Counted from the stretch's first letter, positions 7,073 to 15,360 are shown. The stretch is 15,427 bases of DNA from Anaerolineales bacterium (GCA_025938055.1 JAICQC010000060.1:1-15427), one strand, 5' to 3'. Numbers and translations are program-made. The notes: generated by a model from the letters alone, not told the origin.

Positions 7073-7447
7073 TCATCCAACCAGTTTGACGAGATCCTCG
7101 GCGGCTCGTCTCATCTCCAGAAAGATCATACCGAGCTTTGCCTCCTGACGTGCCATGGCTGTCAGCACGGCTTCGTCGCCGATGGAGGTCAGAACGATCG
7201 AACCTTTATCGCCTTTGATGTAGACCTGCTCCAACCCGGCGCGCCCCAATTCATTGGAGATACGCTCCCCTAGGCTGAGCATTGCGGCAGACATCGCCGA
7301 CACACGGTCTTCCTCCACACCCTGCTGCAAAGCGGAAGCCATAATCAAACCGTCCACCGAAACAACGGCGGAGGCTTCGATATCCGGCGCGGCGGCTTGC
7401 ATGTTTCGCAGGCGGTCCACCATGAGGTCAGCGCGGCTTCTTGTCAT
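7073..7447 (-). CDS. Roadblock/LC7 domain protein
   Basis: A 124-residue single-domain Roadblock/LC7 protein (Pfam PF03259). These small alpha/beta proteins form dimers and, where studied in bacteria (MglB), act on a Ras-like GTPase partner to control polarity or signalling. The family pattern is clear: ASAVVSVDGLIMASAL (25-40), a helix with LGERISNELGR (59-69), LEQVYIKGDKGSIVLTSIG (72-90), and a final helix AKLGMIFLEMRRAAEDL (103-119). ATG 7447 is chosen because AGGAGA (7458-7453) sits 5 nt upstream; the longer frame to 7474 has no such support. No MglA-like GTPase, histidine kinase or other usual partner is in the window, so its role here is open. It is monocistronic and divergent from the secreted-protein gene. 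Confidence 0.93.
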   Translation of the reverse strand: MTRSRADLMVDRLRNMQAAAPDIEASAVVSVDGLIMASALQQGVEEDRVSAMSAAMLSLGERISNELGRAGLEQVYIKGDKGSIVLTSIGDEAVLTAMARQEAKLGMIFLEMRRAAEDLVKLVG

Positions 7448-7621
7448 AAGGTTCTCCTGAATTCTATCTGCCACAGTTTACCATACTTCAAAATTCCCGT
7501 CATATCTGTGGAGGATTTCATGTTTTCGAGAGACTGCTTCGGCGTGGCGCTGTTTCCCGCCGTGCTGTGCCGTCGAATTTGACCGCCCTCGCGCTTCATG
7601 TTAAACTTGCTTGTTCGATTG

Positions 7622-8227
7622 ATGAAACTTCGCTTCCTTCTTCCCTTTGTTTTGCTCCTGATCGCCGCGCAGGATGCGCCTCCGCTTGCGATCACTTCTC
7701 CCGCGCCCGATGAGGTTCTGCGTGGTGAAGTTACAGTCACAGGCAGGCTGGATGTCTCCGGCTTTGCCAGTGCCCGGTTGGACTTTGCCTATGCCTCCAA
7801 CCCAACAGATACCTGGTTCACCATCCAGGCGTTTTCTGAGCCTGTGATCGATTCCACGCTTGCCGTGTGGGATACCACGTCCATCACAGATGGGGACTAT
7901 GTTCTCCGGCTGCGTGTAAATTTTGAGGACGGTTCGTTTCAGGAGGTGACGCTTCCCATCAAGGTCGGTAACGATATTCCCATATCGACGCCAACGGTTG
8001 AGCCAACTTCCACACCAGATGAGGCGACGATCCTGATCCCCACGCCATTTTTGGTGGCAGCTTCTCCCACGTCCACCAACTTGCCGCGCCCCACCCCGAC
8101 GGCGCTTCCTGCGAATACAGCCGCGCTCGAGCAAAATGAAGTCTATGCCAGCCTGGGTCGAGGCGCGCTCGTCATCCTTGGTCTATTTGCCCTTGCCGGG
8201 CTTATTATTCGTGTCCGCCGTTACTAA
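7622..8227 (+). CDS. Secreted, C-terminally membrane-anchored protein with Ig-like domain and Pro/Thr linker
   Basis: A 201-residue protein I cannot assign to a named family. It has a signal peptide (MKLR followed by a hydrophobic run to about residue 16) and a beta-rich domain (about 22-115) of Ig/fibronectin type, with phrases such as VLRGEVTVTGRL and DGDYVLRLRVNFEDG. A linker of Pro, Thr and Ser (about 118-165) follows, then a transmembrane helix (about 180-196) and a basic RVRRY tail. It is therefore exposed outside the membrane and anchored by its C-terminus. The start is uncertain. ATG 7598 is in frame eight codons earlier, but TTAAACTT at 7600-7607 resembles a -10 box and ATG 7622 gives a classical signal peptide. 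The gene lies 37 bp upstream of pth in the same direction and is probably co-transcribed, though no functional link is evident. Confidence 0.8.
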   Translation: MKLRFLLPFVLLLIAAQDAPPLAITSPAPDEVLRGEVTVTGRLDVSGFASARLDFAYASNPTDTWFTIQAFSEPVIDSTLAVWDTTSITDGDYVLRLRVNFEDGSFQEVTLPIKVGNDIPISTPTVEPTSTPDEATILIPTPFLVAASPTSTNLPRPTPTALPANTAALEQNEVYASLGRGALVILGLFALAGLIIRVRRY

Positions 8228-8230
8228 ACC

Positions 8231-8278
8231 TGACATCTGAAACTTGAGACTTGGAACTTCTCACATGACACCTGAAAC
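8231..8278 (+). repeat. Degenerate heptamer repeats leading into the pth start
   Basis: Three tandem heptamers GAAACTT, GAGACTT and GGAACTT fill 8239-8259. A 13-bp direct repeat, TGACATCTGAAAC (8231-8243) and TGACACCTGAAAC (8266-8278), differs by one base and brackets them. The second copy runs into the pth coding region. No Shine-Dalgarno is present in this gap. Confidence 0.55.
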
Positions 8279-8852
8279 CACTTATCTTCTCATCGGACTC
8301 GGCAACCCGGGCCGCGAATACCGAGACACTCGTCACAACGTCGGCTTTATGCTGATCGACCGCCTGATCGTGCGTCTCAATGCGCGCGGGATGAAGGTTC
8401 AGTCGAAAGCCATTGTCACCACGGCGACCTATGAAGACCGAAAGCTCATCCTCGCCAAGCCGCAGACGTACATGAATCTCTCGGGTCAATCCGCGCAGGG
8501 ATTGCTGAACTTTTATAAGCTTCCGGTCGAAAATATGCTCATCGCCCACGATGAGCTTGATATTCCCTTTGGTACCCTTCGCATCCGCCCCAAGGGAGGT
8601 CCCGGCGGCCAGGGAGGCATGGCTTCGACGATCGGGCAGCTGGGTACAAAGGATTTCCCGCGTCTGCGCATTGGCATTGGTCGTCCACCCGGCAGGATGG
8701 ATCCCGCCGCGTATGTTTTGCAGAACTTCTCGCGCGAGGAAATGAAAGTGCTCTCAGAGATCGTCGACCGCTCCGCGGATGCCGCGCTTGAATTCGTGAA
8801 GAACGGGTTGAACGCAGCCATGAACAAATACAACGGTTCCATGGAATTGTAG
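8265..8852 (+). CDS. pth: Peptidyl-tRNA hydrolase (bacterial Pth family)
   Basis: A cytoplasmic esterase that releases the peptide from peptidyl-tRNA dropped by ribosomes. Its 195 residues match the family's usual 190 or so. Motifs are LIGLGNPG (9-16; Asn14), DTRHNVGF (catalytic His24), KPQTYMNLSG (Met70, Asn71) and AHDELDIPFG (Asp96), equivalent to E. coli Asn10, His20, Met67, Asn68 and Asp93. The next motif, normally GG-GGHNGL, reads GGPGGQGGM here, so the E. coli Asn114 position is Gly117 and the preceding His is Gln116. The ATG at 8265 gives a standard N-terminus; an upstream in-frame TTG at 8244 falls in a heptamer repeat and is unlikely. No Shine-Dalgarno is visible. It lies 22 bp upstream of mfd and is probably co-transcribed with it. 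Confidence 0.95.
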   Translation: MTPETTYLLIGLGNPGREYRDTRHNVGFMLIDRLIVRLNARGMKVQSKAIVTTATYEDRKLILAKPQTYMNLSGQSAQGLLNFYKLPVENMLIAHDELDIPFGTLRIRPKGGPGGQGGMASTIGQLGTKDFPRLRIGIGRPPGRMDPAAYVLQNFSREEMKVLSEIVDRSADAALEFVKNGLNAAMNKYNGSMEL

Positions 8853-8874
8853 GGCTGAGAACCTCCACCCAATT

Positions 8875-11800
8875 ATGGAAATTATTCTCGATAAGATCCG
8901 CGAACTCTCACAATATCAGCAGCTGCTGAAACAGCTCCAGACCGATGGCAAGCAACTGCCAGGACTGGGATTGCCGCGCGCCGCGCGATTGCCACTCCTG
9001 GCTGCGCTGCACCAGGACCTACAGCGGCCTGTGCTGCTCATTACCGATCGCGCCGACCATGCTCTTTCATTGTTCGATGAACTGGGTTTCTGGGTCAAGT
9101 CGCCGCGCTATCACTTTGCCGAACCCAACCCGTTGTTCTATGAGCAGGCTGCGTGGGGCGTAACCACACGCCGCGACCGCCTGCAAACCCTCATGGCGCT
9201 GGCTTCGTATCATCTGCCATTCGCGCAGAAGCCCGAAATTCCTCCCATCTTTGTCACCTCGGCGCGCTCGCTGATGACGCGTACGATCCCGCGCCGCGAC
9301 TTCCTCAAGGCATGCAAAAAACTCGCAGCCGGGCAGAGGGTGCAGCCGGATGCATTGGCGCGTTCCTGGGTAGAGACCGGTTATCAGCGGGCGAACACCG
9401 TGCTCGAGCCGGGTCATTTCTCGCGGCGCGGCGGTATCATGGATGTGTGGACGCCTGCCGAGAAATTACCCGTCCGGCTGGACTTCTTCGGCGACGAGAT
9501 CGAAACCATCCGTCGCTTTGACCCTGCCACGCAGCGCACCGTGGAAAACCTGGAAACGATCCTGATTACTCCGGCGCGCGAGTATATCGCTCGAGAACTG
9601 GAAGTCGAGATTCGAACACCGGAATCCGATGATCAAACCTCGAACATCGAGATCTCCGAATTCCACATTCCGCTTTTGCATCCGCAGTCTGCCAGCCTGC
9701 TGGATTATCTGCCGCAAAAGGCGTTGATTCTGGTGGATGACCTTTCGATCGTCGAAGGCATGGTGGCCGAGGTCGAGGAGCAGGCAGTCAAGTTCAGACA
9801 GGATAGCATCGCTGAGGAGACTCTGTCTCCTGAGTTCCCTCTGCCGTATGTTACCTGGCCCGATTTGCTGGACAATTTGCACAACCGTTCGTTCTTGGAA
9901 CTGGGTCACTCGACGGCAGCCGATATCGAAGATGCACAGGATCTCCTCTCATCATGCTTTACTCATGATGAACGGTTCGGGGGTCGGCTCAAGAATTTTG
10001 TTGAGTACTTAAGCTTAATCGTGGCGAAGGGCGAAGCTGCGATCATCATCTCACGGCAGGCTTCACGTCTTCAAGAGCTGTGGCAGGAATCTAGTGACAC
10101 GGAACCTGATTACGAAAATCCTAAATTCATAGAGGCCTCGGTTTCAGAGGGATTCGTTCTTCAGTGCAAACCTGTTTTTCACCTGATCTCCGATTCCGAG
10201 GTCTTCGGCTGGGAGCGCCCTCAGCCGCGCACACGCCAGCGACCGGTTGCCGAAACGCCCGAATCCGTCTATGCCGATCTACAGGTCGGTGACTATGTCG
10301 TTCACATCGATCATGGCGTAGGTCGCTTCGGCGGCTTGGTCCAGCGCGAACTGGATGGTCACACGCGTGAGTTCCTTGCCGTCGAGTATGAGGGAGGCGG
10401 GCAGCTCTATGTGCCTGTCCATCAGGCAGATCGGCTGACACGTTATGTCGGTGCGGAAGGTGCGGTGCCGGCGTTGGACCGCCTGGGGGGGACGGAATGG
10501 CACGAGAAGAAGGGACGCGTCAAGCAGGCAGTGCTCGAGGTCGCGCAGGATATGCTGGACTTGTACGCGCGGCGCAATGTGGTACATGGATACGCCTTCC
10601 AGACTGATACAAACTGGCAGAAGGAATTGGAAGACTCCTTCCCGTACGTGGAGACGGAAGACCAAAAGCGTGCTCTGGCGGACATCAAACGCGATATGGA
10701 ATCAGCGCGCCCGATGGACCGCTTGTTATGCGGCGACGTGGGGTACGGCAAGACCGAGGTCGCGTTACGTGCAGCCTTCAAAGCCGTGATGGATGGCAAG
10801 CAGGTGGCGATCCTTGTTCCCACCACCGTGCTGGCGCAGCAGCATTATGAAACGTTTTTGCAACGGCTGGCAGCTTTCCCGGTGAATGTGGAAATGCTTT
10901 CGCGCTTCAGGACCCCGAGAGAACAGACTTCCATTTTGCACCGACTCTCGATCGGTGAAGTGGATATCGTGATCGGTACGCATCGGCTAATTTCCTCTGA
11001 TGTGCAGTTCAAAGACCTGGGCCTGGTAATCATCGACGAGGAGCAGCGCTTCGGTGTGACCCACAAGGAGCACCTCAAGAAACTACGCACCGAGGTTGAT
11101 GTGCTCACGCTGACCGCCACGCCGATTCCCCGCACGCTGTATATGGCGCTGACCGGTGTACGCGATATTTCGAATCTCAACACGCCGCCCGAGGAACGCC
11201 TGCCGATTGTTACGCACGTGGGACCATATTCGCCAAAGCTGGTGCGTCAGGCGATCCTGCGTGAGCTCGAGCGCGGCGGACAGACCTTCTTTGTGCATAA
11301 CCGCGTCAACACGATTGACGCGATGAAGATGCATCTCAACCAGCTGGTGCCTGAGGCACAGGTGGATATCGGTCACGGGCAGATGCCTGAGACCGAGCTG
11401 GCTTCGGTGATGCACCGCTTCAATGCGGGCGAGACCGACGTTCTGCTCTCGACGACGATCATTGAATCAGGGCTGGACATCCCGAATGCGAATACGCTCA
11501 TCGTCGACCGCGCCGACACGTTTGGTCTGGCACAGCTGTACCAATTGCGCGGCCGCGTCGGACGCGGCGCGGCGCGTGCCTACTCTTATTTTTTCCGTCA
11601 TAATAAGCTGCGTCCTACGATTGAGGGCCAGCAGAGGCTGGAAGTCATCGCGGAGAACACTCAGCTGGGCGCGGGCTATTCGATTGCCATGCGCGACCTG
11701 GAAATCCGCGGCGCGGGCGAGCTGCTCGGCACGCGCCAGTCTGGACACATCCAGGCGGTGGGCTTCCATCTTTATACGCGGTTATTGGCAGACGCGGTCA

Positions 11801-12324
11801 GGCAGATCCGAAGGCTTGAGGGAGCGAGCAAGAACGGCCAGAAAAAGGAAGACGGCGGAAAAATCGACATCGCCCTTACGTCGTTGACTCAACCCATCTC
11901 CATGCCTGTCAATGTGGATTTGCCGCTGGCGGTAGGCATCCCGGCGGAGTACATCGCCGATCAGGATCTGCGTTTACGTATCTATCGCCGCATCGCCGAC
12001 CTGCGCGACGAAACCGAGATCGAGGCGTTAACATCCGAATTCCAGGACCGTTTTGGCGAACTGCCTGAGATGGTAGAGAACTTGTTCTACCAGATGCGCG
12101 TCAAACTGCGCGCCGAGCAATCAGGTCTCTCGGCGATCAACTGGGAGAGCGGACAGATCATCCTGCGCTATCCGCCCTTGAGTGATGATAAAGACGGGAG
12201 ACGCCTGCCGGATCTGGGTCCCGGGATACGCGGCGGACGGAATGCTTACTGGTGCTCGTTTGGGAAGGATGATGACTGGCGGGAAAAGCTGCTGGATGTA
12301 TTGGAAAGATTGGTGAAAGGATAA
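8875..12324 (+). CDS. mfd: Transcription-repair coupling factor Mfd
   Basis: A DNA translocase that removes stalled RNA polymerase at lesions and recruits UvrA. Its 1149 residues match the E. coli length. Domains in order: a degenerate UvrB-like N-terminal part with HFSRRGGIMDVW (181-192), and the RNA-polymerase-interacting CarD-like domain (about 465-525) with VGDYVVHIDHGVGRF. The RecG-like translocase follows, with Walker A GDVGYGKTEVALRAA (620-634), DEEQRFG (721-727), TLTATPIPRTLYMAL (745-759) and LRGRVGRG (891-898). The RecG/Mfd-specific RGAGELLGTRQSGHIQAVGF is at 945-964, and the C-terminal TRCF domain covers about 1010-1110. All helicase motifs are intact. ATG 8875 starts 22 bp after pth; no Shine-Dalgarno is seen, so coupling to upstream translation or a leaderless start is possible. 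Its stop lies within a strong terminator stem. Confidence 0.98.
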   Translation: MEIILDKIRELSQYQQLLKQLQTDGKQLPGLGLPRAARLPLLAALHQDLQRPVLLITDRADHALSLFDELGFWVKSPRYHFAEPNPLFYEQAAWGVTTRRDRLQTLMALASYHLPFAQKPEIPPIFVTSARSLMTRTIPRRDFLKACKKLAAGQRVQPDALARSWVETGYQRANTVLEPGHFSRRGGIMDVWTPAEKLPVRLDFFGDEIETIRRFDPATQRTVENLETILITPAREYIARELEVEIRTPESDDQTSNIEISEFHIPLLHPQSASLLDYLPQKALILVDDLSIVEGMVAEVEEQAVKFRQDSIAEETLSPEFPLPYVTWPDLLDNLHNRSFLELGHSTAADIEDAQDLLSSCFTHDERFGGRLKNFVEYLSLIVAKGEAAIIISRQASRLQELWQESSDTEPDYENPKFIEASVSEGFVLQCKPVFHLISDSEVFGWERPQPRTRQRPVAETPESVYADLQVGDYVVHIDHGVGRFGGLVQRELDGHTREFLAVEYEGGGQLYVPVHQADRLTRYVGAEGAVPALDRLGGTEWHEKKGRVKQAVLEVAQDMLDLYARRNVVHGYAFQTDTNWQKELEDSFPYVETEDQKRALADIKRDMESARPMDRLLCGDVGYGKTEVALRAAFKAVMDGKQVAILVPTTVLAQQHYETFLQRLAAFPVNVEMLSRFRTPREQTSILHRLSIGEVDIVIGTHRLISSDVQFKDLGLVIIDEEQRFGVTHKEHLKKLRTEVDVLTLTATPIPRTLYMALTGVRDISNLNTPPEERLPIVTHVGPYSPKLVRQAILRELERGGQTFFVHNRVNTIDAMKMHLNQLVPEAQVDIGHGQMPETELASVMHRFNAGETDVLLSTTIIESGLDIPNANTLIVDRADTFGLAQLYQLRGRVGRGAARAYSYFFRHNKLRPTIEGQQRLEVIAENTQLGAGYSIAMRDLEIRGAGELLGTRQSGHIQAVGFHLYTRLLADAVRQIRRLEGASKNGQKKEDGGKIDIALTSLTQPISMPVNVDLPLAVGIPAEYIADQDLRLRIYRRIADLRDETEIEALTSEFQDRFGELPEMVENLFYQMRVKLRAEQSGLSAINWESGQIILRYPPLSDDKDGRRLPDLGPGIRGGRNAYWCSFGKDDDWREKLLDVLERLVKG

Positions 12325-12361
12325 AAAGACGGGTTCCATTCAAACCGGAACCCGTCTTTTT
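12323..12361. terminator. Strong bidirectional terminator after mfd
   Basis: AAAAAGACGGGTTCC (12323-12337) pairs with GGAACCCGTCTTTTT (12347-12361), a perfect 15-bp stem with a 9-nt loop. The stem's own T-run ends the hairpin on either strand. It overlaps the mfd stop codon (12322-12324) and lies 25 bp past the stop of the convergent glycosidase gene. Confidence 0.9.
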
Positions 12362-12385
12362 ATGTTTATGGGTCACGCGCTTGCG

Positions 12386-14242
12386 CTATTTCAACCTATA
12401 TACTCGCACATAGTCAAAATTCGCCGTGAAGCCGGAGCCTCCCATGGAGACCAACCCGATGCGCGCCTCCGAGCCGAGTTCGTGCGTCCACGTTCCGCCG
12501 CGCACCCAGTTGACTCCGTCGAGGCTGGTATAGGCGGTGTAGTGTTCGCCCTGGTTTGTGTTCTCTTTTACGATGCGCAGATACGTCCACTCTCCCGGCG
12601 GACCGACAACCGTGTTGCCGTAACGTGGATACCCTGCGGGCACGGGCGCCAACTCTTTGGCAAATTCGGTCTGGCGCGTCTCCCAGATCGACACTTCCAC
12701 CAGCTTGATAAAGTTGTCGTCATCCCCGTAGATAACCAAACCTGCCTGGACATAATTGAAACAGCAGCCTTCCGGCGGCAGGTTGATCTGGACTCTCGTT
12801 TCCACAACATAGTTCCCACTGGGCGTGGACTCTGTCAGCACCGAGGCGGTGTTGTCGTCCACGAATAGATCGGCTGCCTGTGTATCAAAGCGAAAGGTTT
12901 CGGGGAAAATCGAGAAGGTCCCGGCAGCGGGCTCACGGACCCAACTCCACTGTGTGCTCAGGGCGCCGTTGAATTCATCGGAGAGTGAGGGGATAAGTTT
13001 GCCGAGTCGGTCGGGCTTCGGAGGCTTGGGCTTATATTTTGTCCTGTCACCCGGTTGGGCGGCAGGGGCAGGCTGCCGGTCATCCGATGCCCAATGCCCA
13101 GCGCGGACGGTGGGCCAACCATCGATCCAATCGAGAGCATCCAACAGCACGGGTCGCTTCGTAAAACCGACCGCGCCTTCGAAGTAGGGATCGTTCTGAT
13201 CGACGGCATGGTACATCGTCCACCATTGTCCGTCAAAATCCATAAAAACGGTGTTGTGCCCGGGTCCCACCCAACGATTACCGTTCATGCTGATGACCGG
13301 CGTGCCCCCAACACGACCTGCCAGCAACGAAACGCCTTCCCGGTCGACATACGGACCCAGCACACTCTCTGAGCGCCCGGCAAAGATACTATAACCCGTT
13401 AACGGACCATTGCAACAGTTGGTCGCAGAGACGAACAAATACCAGTAGCCATCGTGATACACAACTTCCGAGCCTTCATACCGGTTCGGGATTGTGATCT
13501 GCACCTGGCTTGCAAGATTAGACGATAATCCATCCGCGCTTAATTCACGTGCATGGATGCCTCCATAGTAACTGCCGAAGAAGATGTATTTCTGTCCGTT
13601 ATCCTGAACCACTTCGGGGTCAAATGTCCAGAGGAAATTACAGCCCGGTCCGCCGCGGCGCGGTTCCACCACCGGCACGCCGCTATCCACCCAGGGTCCC
13701 AGCGGGCTGCTGCTGGTTGCCACTCCAATGGCATTGTCGCTGTGACAACCCGGTTCGCCACTCGCCGCATCCCCGACATCCGGGATGCCGTAGTACAAAT
13801 AATATTGACCGTTGAAGTACTGAATATCAGGCGCCCACAACCCTGACGTTGGGTCGATCCACGCGGGCCGGGTGGTGAACGCATCACCCATGTATGTCCA
13901 GTTGACAAGGTCAGAAGAACGCAGCATTGGGATCAGATGAAAGTTGAAATTATCCCCGGTTTTGTCAGTGTCATTCAATGGATCGGTGGTGCAGTACATG
14001 TACCAGTAATTATCACCCTGAGTTTGCCCGCGGATGATGGACGGGTCAGCGCAGCTCTCGACAAAGCCATCATTGGGGATTTGAACGGGTAAGGGGTTTG
14101 TATAGGTACCTTTTTTAGCAGCATTTGTTACCCCCACAATGGATTCGTTACTTTGCAAATTATGATCTGCTGCCAGGACCGGACTGCTAAAGAGCAGAAT
14201 GATGGCAAGAACGCCCACCAGTTTGATGAGTTTGGTTTTCAC
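12386..14242 (-). CDS. Secreted GH43-family glycoside hydrolase (arabinanase-like) with C-terminal beta-sandwich domain
   Basis: A 618-residue exported enzyme. The signal peptide (residues 1-24) ends VLA before ADHN. The five-bladed propeller of GH43 (about 45-390) shows the three expected carboxylates: Asp66 in CADPSII (base), Asp139 in LWAPDI (pKa modulator) and Glu256 in RYEGSEVVYHDGYWYLF (acid). WTFDPEVV (205-212) and GPGHNTVF with His329 match arabinan-active members. A Pro/Lys linker (about 391-415) leads to a concanavalin-like domain (about 420-618) of the DUF1349/GH43-C2 kind (GNYVVETRVQINLPPEG, AGLVIYGDDDNFIKLVEV). Eight cysteines, including two CC pairs, suit an extracellular protein. 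Likely substrates are arabinan or arabinoxylan; motifs alone cannot exclude xylosidase or galactan-active subfamilies. The start is GTG with AGGAGA 7 nt upstream. No transporter or other glycosidase gene is next to it. Confidence 0.92.
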   Translation of the reverse strand: MKTKLIKLVGVLAIILLFSSPVLAADHNLQSNESIVGVTNAAKKGTYTNPLPVQIPNDGFVESCADPSIIRGQTQGDNYWYMYCTTDPLNDTDKTGDNFNFHLIPMLRSSDLVNWTYMGDAFTTRPAWIDPTSGLWAPDIQYFNGQYYLYYGIPDVGDAASGEPGCHSDNAIGVATSSSPLGPWVDSGVPVVEPRRGGPGCNFLWTFDPEVVQDNGQKYIFFGSYYGGIHARELSADGLSSNLASQVQITIPNRYEGSEVVYHDGYWYLFVSATNCCNGPLTGYSIFAGRSESVLGPYVDREGVSLLAGRVGGTPVISMNGNRWVGPGHNTVFMDFDGQWWTMYHAVDQNDPYFEGAVGFTKRPVLLDALDWIDGWPTVRAGHWASDDRQPAPAAQPGDRTKYKPKPPKPDRLGKLIPSLSDEFNGALSTQWSWVREPAAGTFSIFPETFRFDTQAADLFVDDNTASVLTESTPSGNYVVETRVQINLPPEGCCFNYVQAGLVIYGDDDNFIKLVEVSIWETRQTEFAKELAPVPAGYPRYGNTVVGPPGEWTYLRIVKENTNQGEHYTAYTSLDGVNWVRGGTWTHELGSEARIGLVSMGGSGFTANFDYVRVYRLK

Positions 14243-14249
14243 AGGTTAT

Positions 14250-14255
14250 TCTCCT
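14250..14255 (-). promoter_or_regulatory. Ribosome binding site AGGAGA for a GTG start
   Basis: AGGAGA reads on the minus strand 7 nt before GTG 14242-14240. It fixes the non-ATG start and keeps the complete signal peptide in frame. Confidence 0.75.
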
Positions 14256-14298
14256 AAAATTATTGAGTGCGACCTGTCGTAACGTGAATCAATGATGG

Positions 14299-14310
14299 AT
14301 CGCCGGCGAT
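14299..14310. promoter_or_regulatory. 12-bp palindrome in the leader region of the GH43 gene
   Basis: ATCGCCGGCGAT is a perfect 12-bp palindrome 57 bp upstream of the GTG start. GTGGAAAT (14311-14318) directly beside it is mirrored by ATTTCCAC (14370-14377). These could be regulator sites for a substrate-induced gene. I found no convincing -35/-10 pair in this 253-bp gap, which otherwise holds nothing I recognise. Confidence 0.35.
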
Positions 14311-14495
14311 GTGGAAATACCCTAAATTTTCTTGGTCAGGAGTCCTCCTTTCATCGTCTTGTTTGCGACATTTCCACCCTGATATAACTTTTCACAGCTT
14401 AAGGATAGTTATACACCACAATTCATTGGGTACCTACATCGATTCTACGTCTGCGAGTTTGGAAAAGCAACTGTACTTGTTGGTGATTAAACTCC

Positions 14496-15266
14496 CTAGC
14501 TTTTTACTGCCCGCGTGGCCATATAGTTTGGATGATAGTTGTGTACCAGCGAATCGAGCATGTAATCCTCATACATATCCGTGAGTACAAATCCTGCGTC
14601 GCATTGACCGCCGAGCAGGTCTGTAAGACTGTGACCAAATTCGAGAGGCAGTCCTTTTTCAACTAGTTCATCCAGATCTTCTTTGGGAATACTGGTCAGG
14701 TCTGAGTAGGGGATGGAATGAGTCACTTCGAGGATACCTTCATTTGCCCTGTAGAGGTCGAAAATGTAATGTACGGGGTTCATGAAACCAGTCATCAAAA
14801 CCCTGCCAGGACGCAGCACGCGGGAACATTCCCTCCATACTGGGCGCACATCAGGCATAAAGGCGGTCGATACAGGGTTGAAGATCAGCTCAAAGGATTC
14901 ATCCGCGAACATGGATAGATCCGCGGCGTCGCCCTCCACGGTGCGGAGGGGGAGCGATTCTCTCTCCGCCACGAGTTGGTCCTGCTTCAACTGGGCAGGC
15001 GAGTTATCGAAGACCGTCACGTTGGCGCCCGCCGCCGCAAGGACAGGTCCCTGCTGACCACCACCTGAGGCAAGGCAGAGCACATCGGCTCCTTGAAGAG
15101 GAGGAAACCACCGGTGAGGGACAGGGATATTTTCGGTGAGCAGGATCGCGAAATCTCCCGATCTTGCTTTAGCAATAATTTCCGGGCTGACCGGTTGCGT
15201 CCAGCGGCTCGCACCACCTTCCACCTCACGGTTCCACGCGTCGCGGTTATAGGATCGGATATCCAT
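14496..15266 (-). CDS. Class I SAM-dependent methyltransferase
   Basis: A 256-residue cytoplasmic protein with a Rossmann methyltransferase core (Methyltransf_11 type). Motif I is VLCLASGGGQQG (62-73), the acidic residue binding the ribose is Asp87 in VTVFDNSPAQL, and EGDAADLSMFADESFELIF (111-129) gives the adenine-binding Asp and strand 4. CSRVLRPGRVLMTGF (147-161) is the post-core segment of small-molecule methyltransferases. A distinctive N-terminus (SYNRDAWNREVEGGASRWT) and a C-terminal region after 165 probably form the substrate lid. The substrate cannot be told from sequence. ATG 15266 is chosen because AAGGAG (15276-15271) lies 4 nt upstream, and the frame's extra five codons to 15281 lack support. 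It has its own good promoter at 15300-15328 and appears monocistronic; the glycosidase gene downstream is separated by 253 bp. Confidence 0.92.
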   Translation of the reverse strand: MDIRSYNRDAWNREVEGGASRWTQPVSPEIIAKARSGDFAILLTENIPVPHRWFPPLQGADVLCLASGGGQQGPVLAAAGANVTVFDNSPAQLKQDQLVAERESLPLRTVEGDAADLSMFADESFELIFNPVSTAFMPDVRPVWRECSRVLRPGRVLMTGFMNPVHYIFDLYRANEGILEVTHSIPYSDLTSIPKEDLDELVEKGLPLEFGHSLTDLLGGQCDAGFVLTDMYEDYMLDSLVHNYHPNYMATRAVKS

Positions 15267-15299
15267 AATTCTCCTTGTCACTCAGGGCGTCGTACGAAT

Positions 15300-15328
15300 A
15301 TTGTAAGAGGGTAGAGGAGGCTTGTCGA
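15300..15328 (-). promoter_or_regulatory. Housekeeping promoter of the methyltransferase gene
   Basis: On the minus strand TCGACA (15328-15323), a 17-nt spacer and TACAAT (15305-15300) match the sigma-70 consensus at five of six bases in each box. The transcript start would be near 15293, about 27 nt before the ATG, with the AAGGAG site in the leader. Confidence 0.65.
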
Positions 15329-15360
15329 GATGGAATCCATGAGGGTCGCGCGTCGATTGT

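Noticed and set aside
9466..9909. 147-codon minus-strand frame inside mfd, with several similar ones along the gene
   Set aside because: Mfd is continuous and complete in the other strand; these frames are by-products of GC-rich third positions.
14243..14495. A small plus-strand gene in the gap between the glycosidase and methyltransferase
   Set aside because: The only frame (about 90 codons from 14309) has no ribosome binding site, overlaps the methyltransferase 3' end and has no conserved look.
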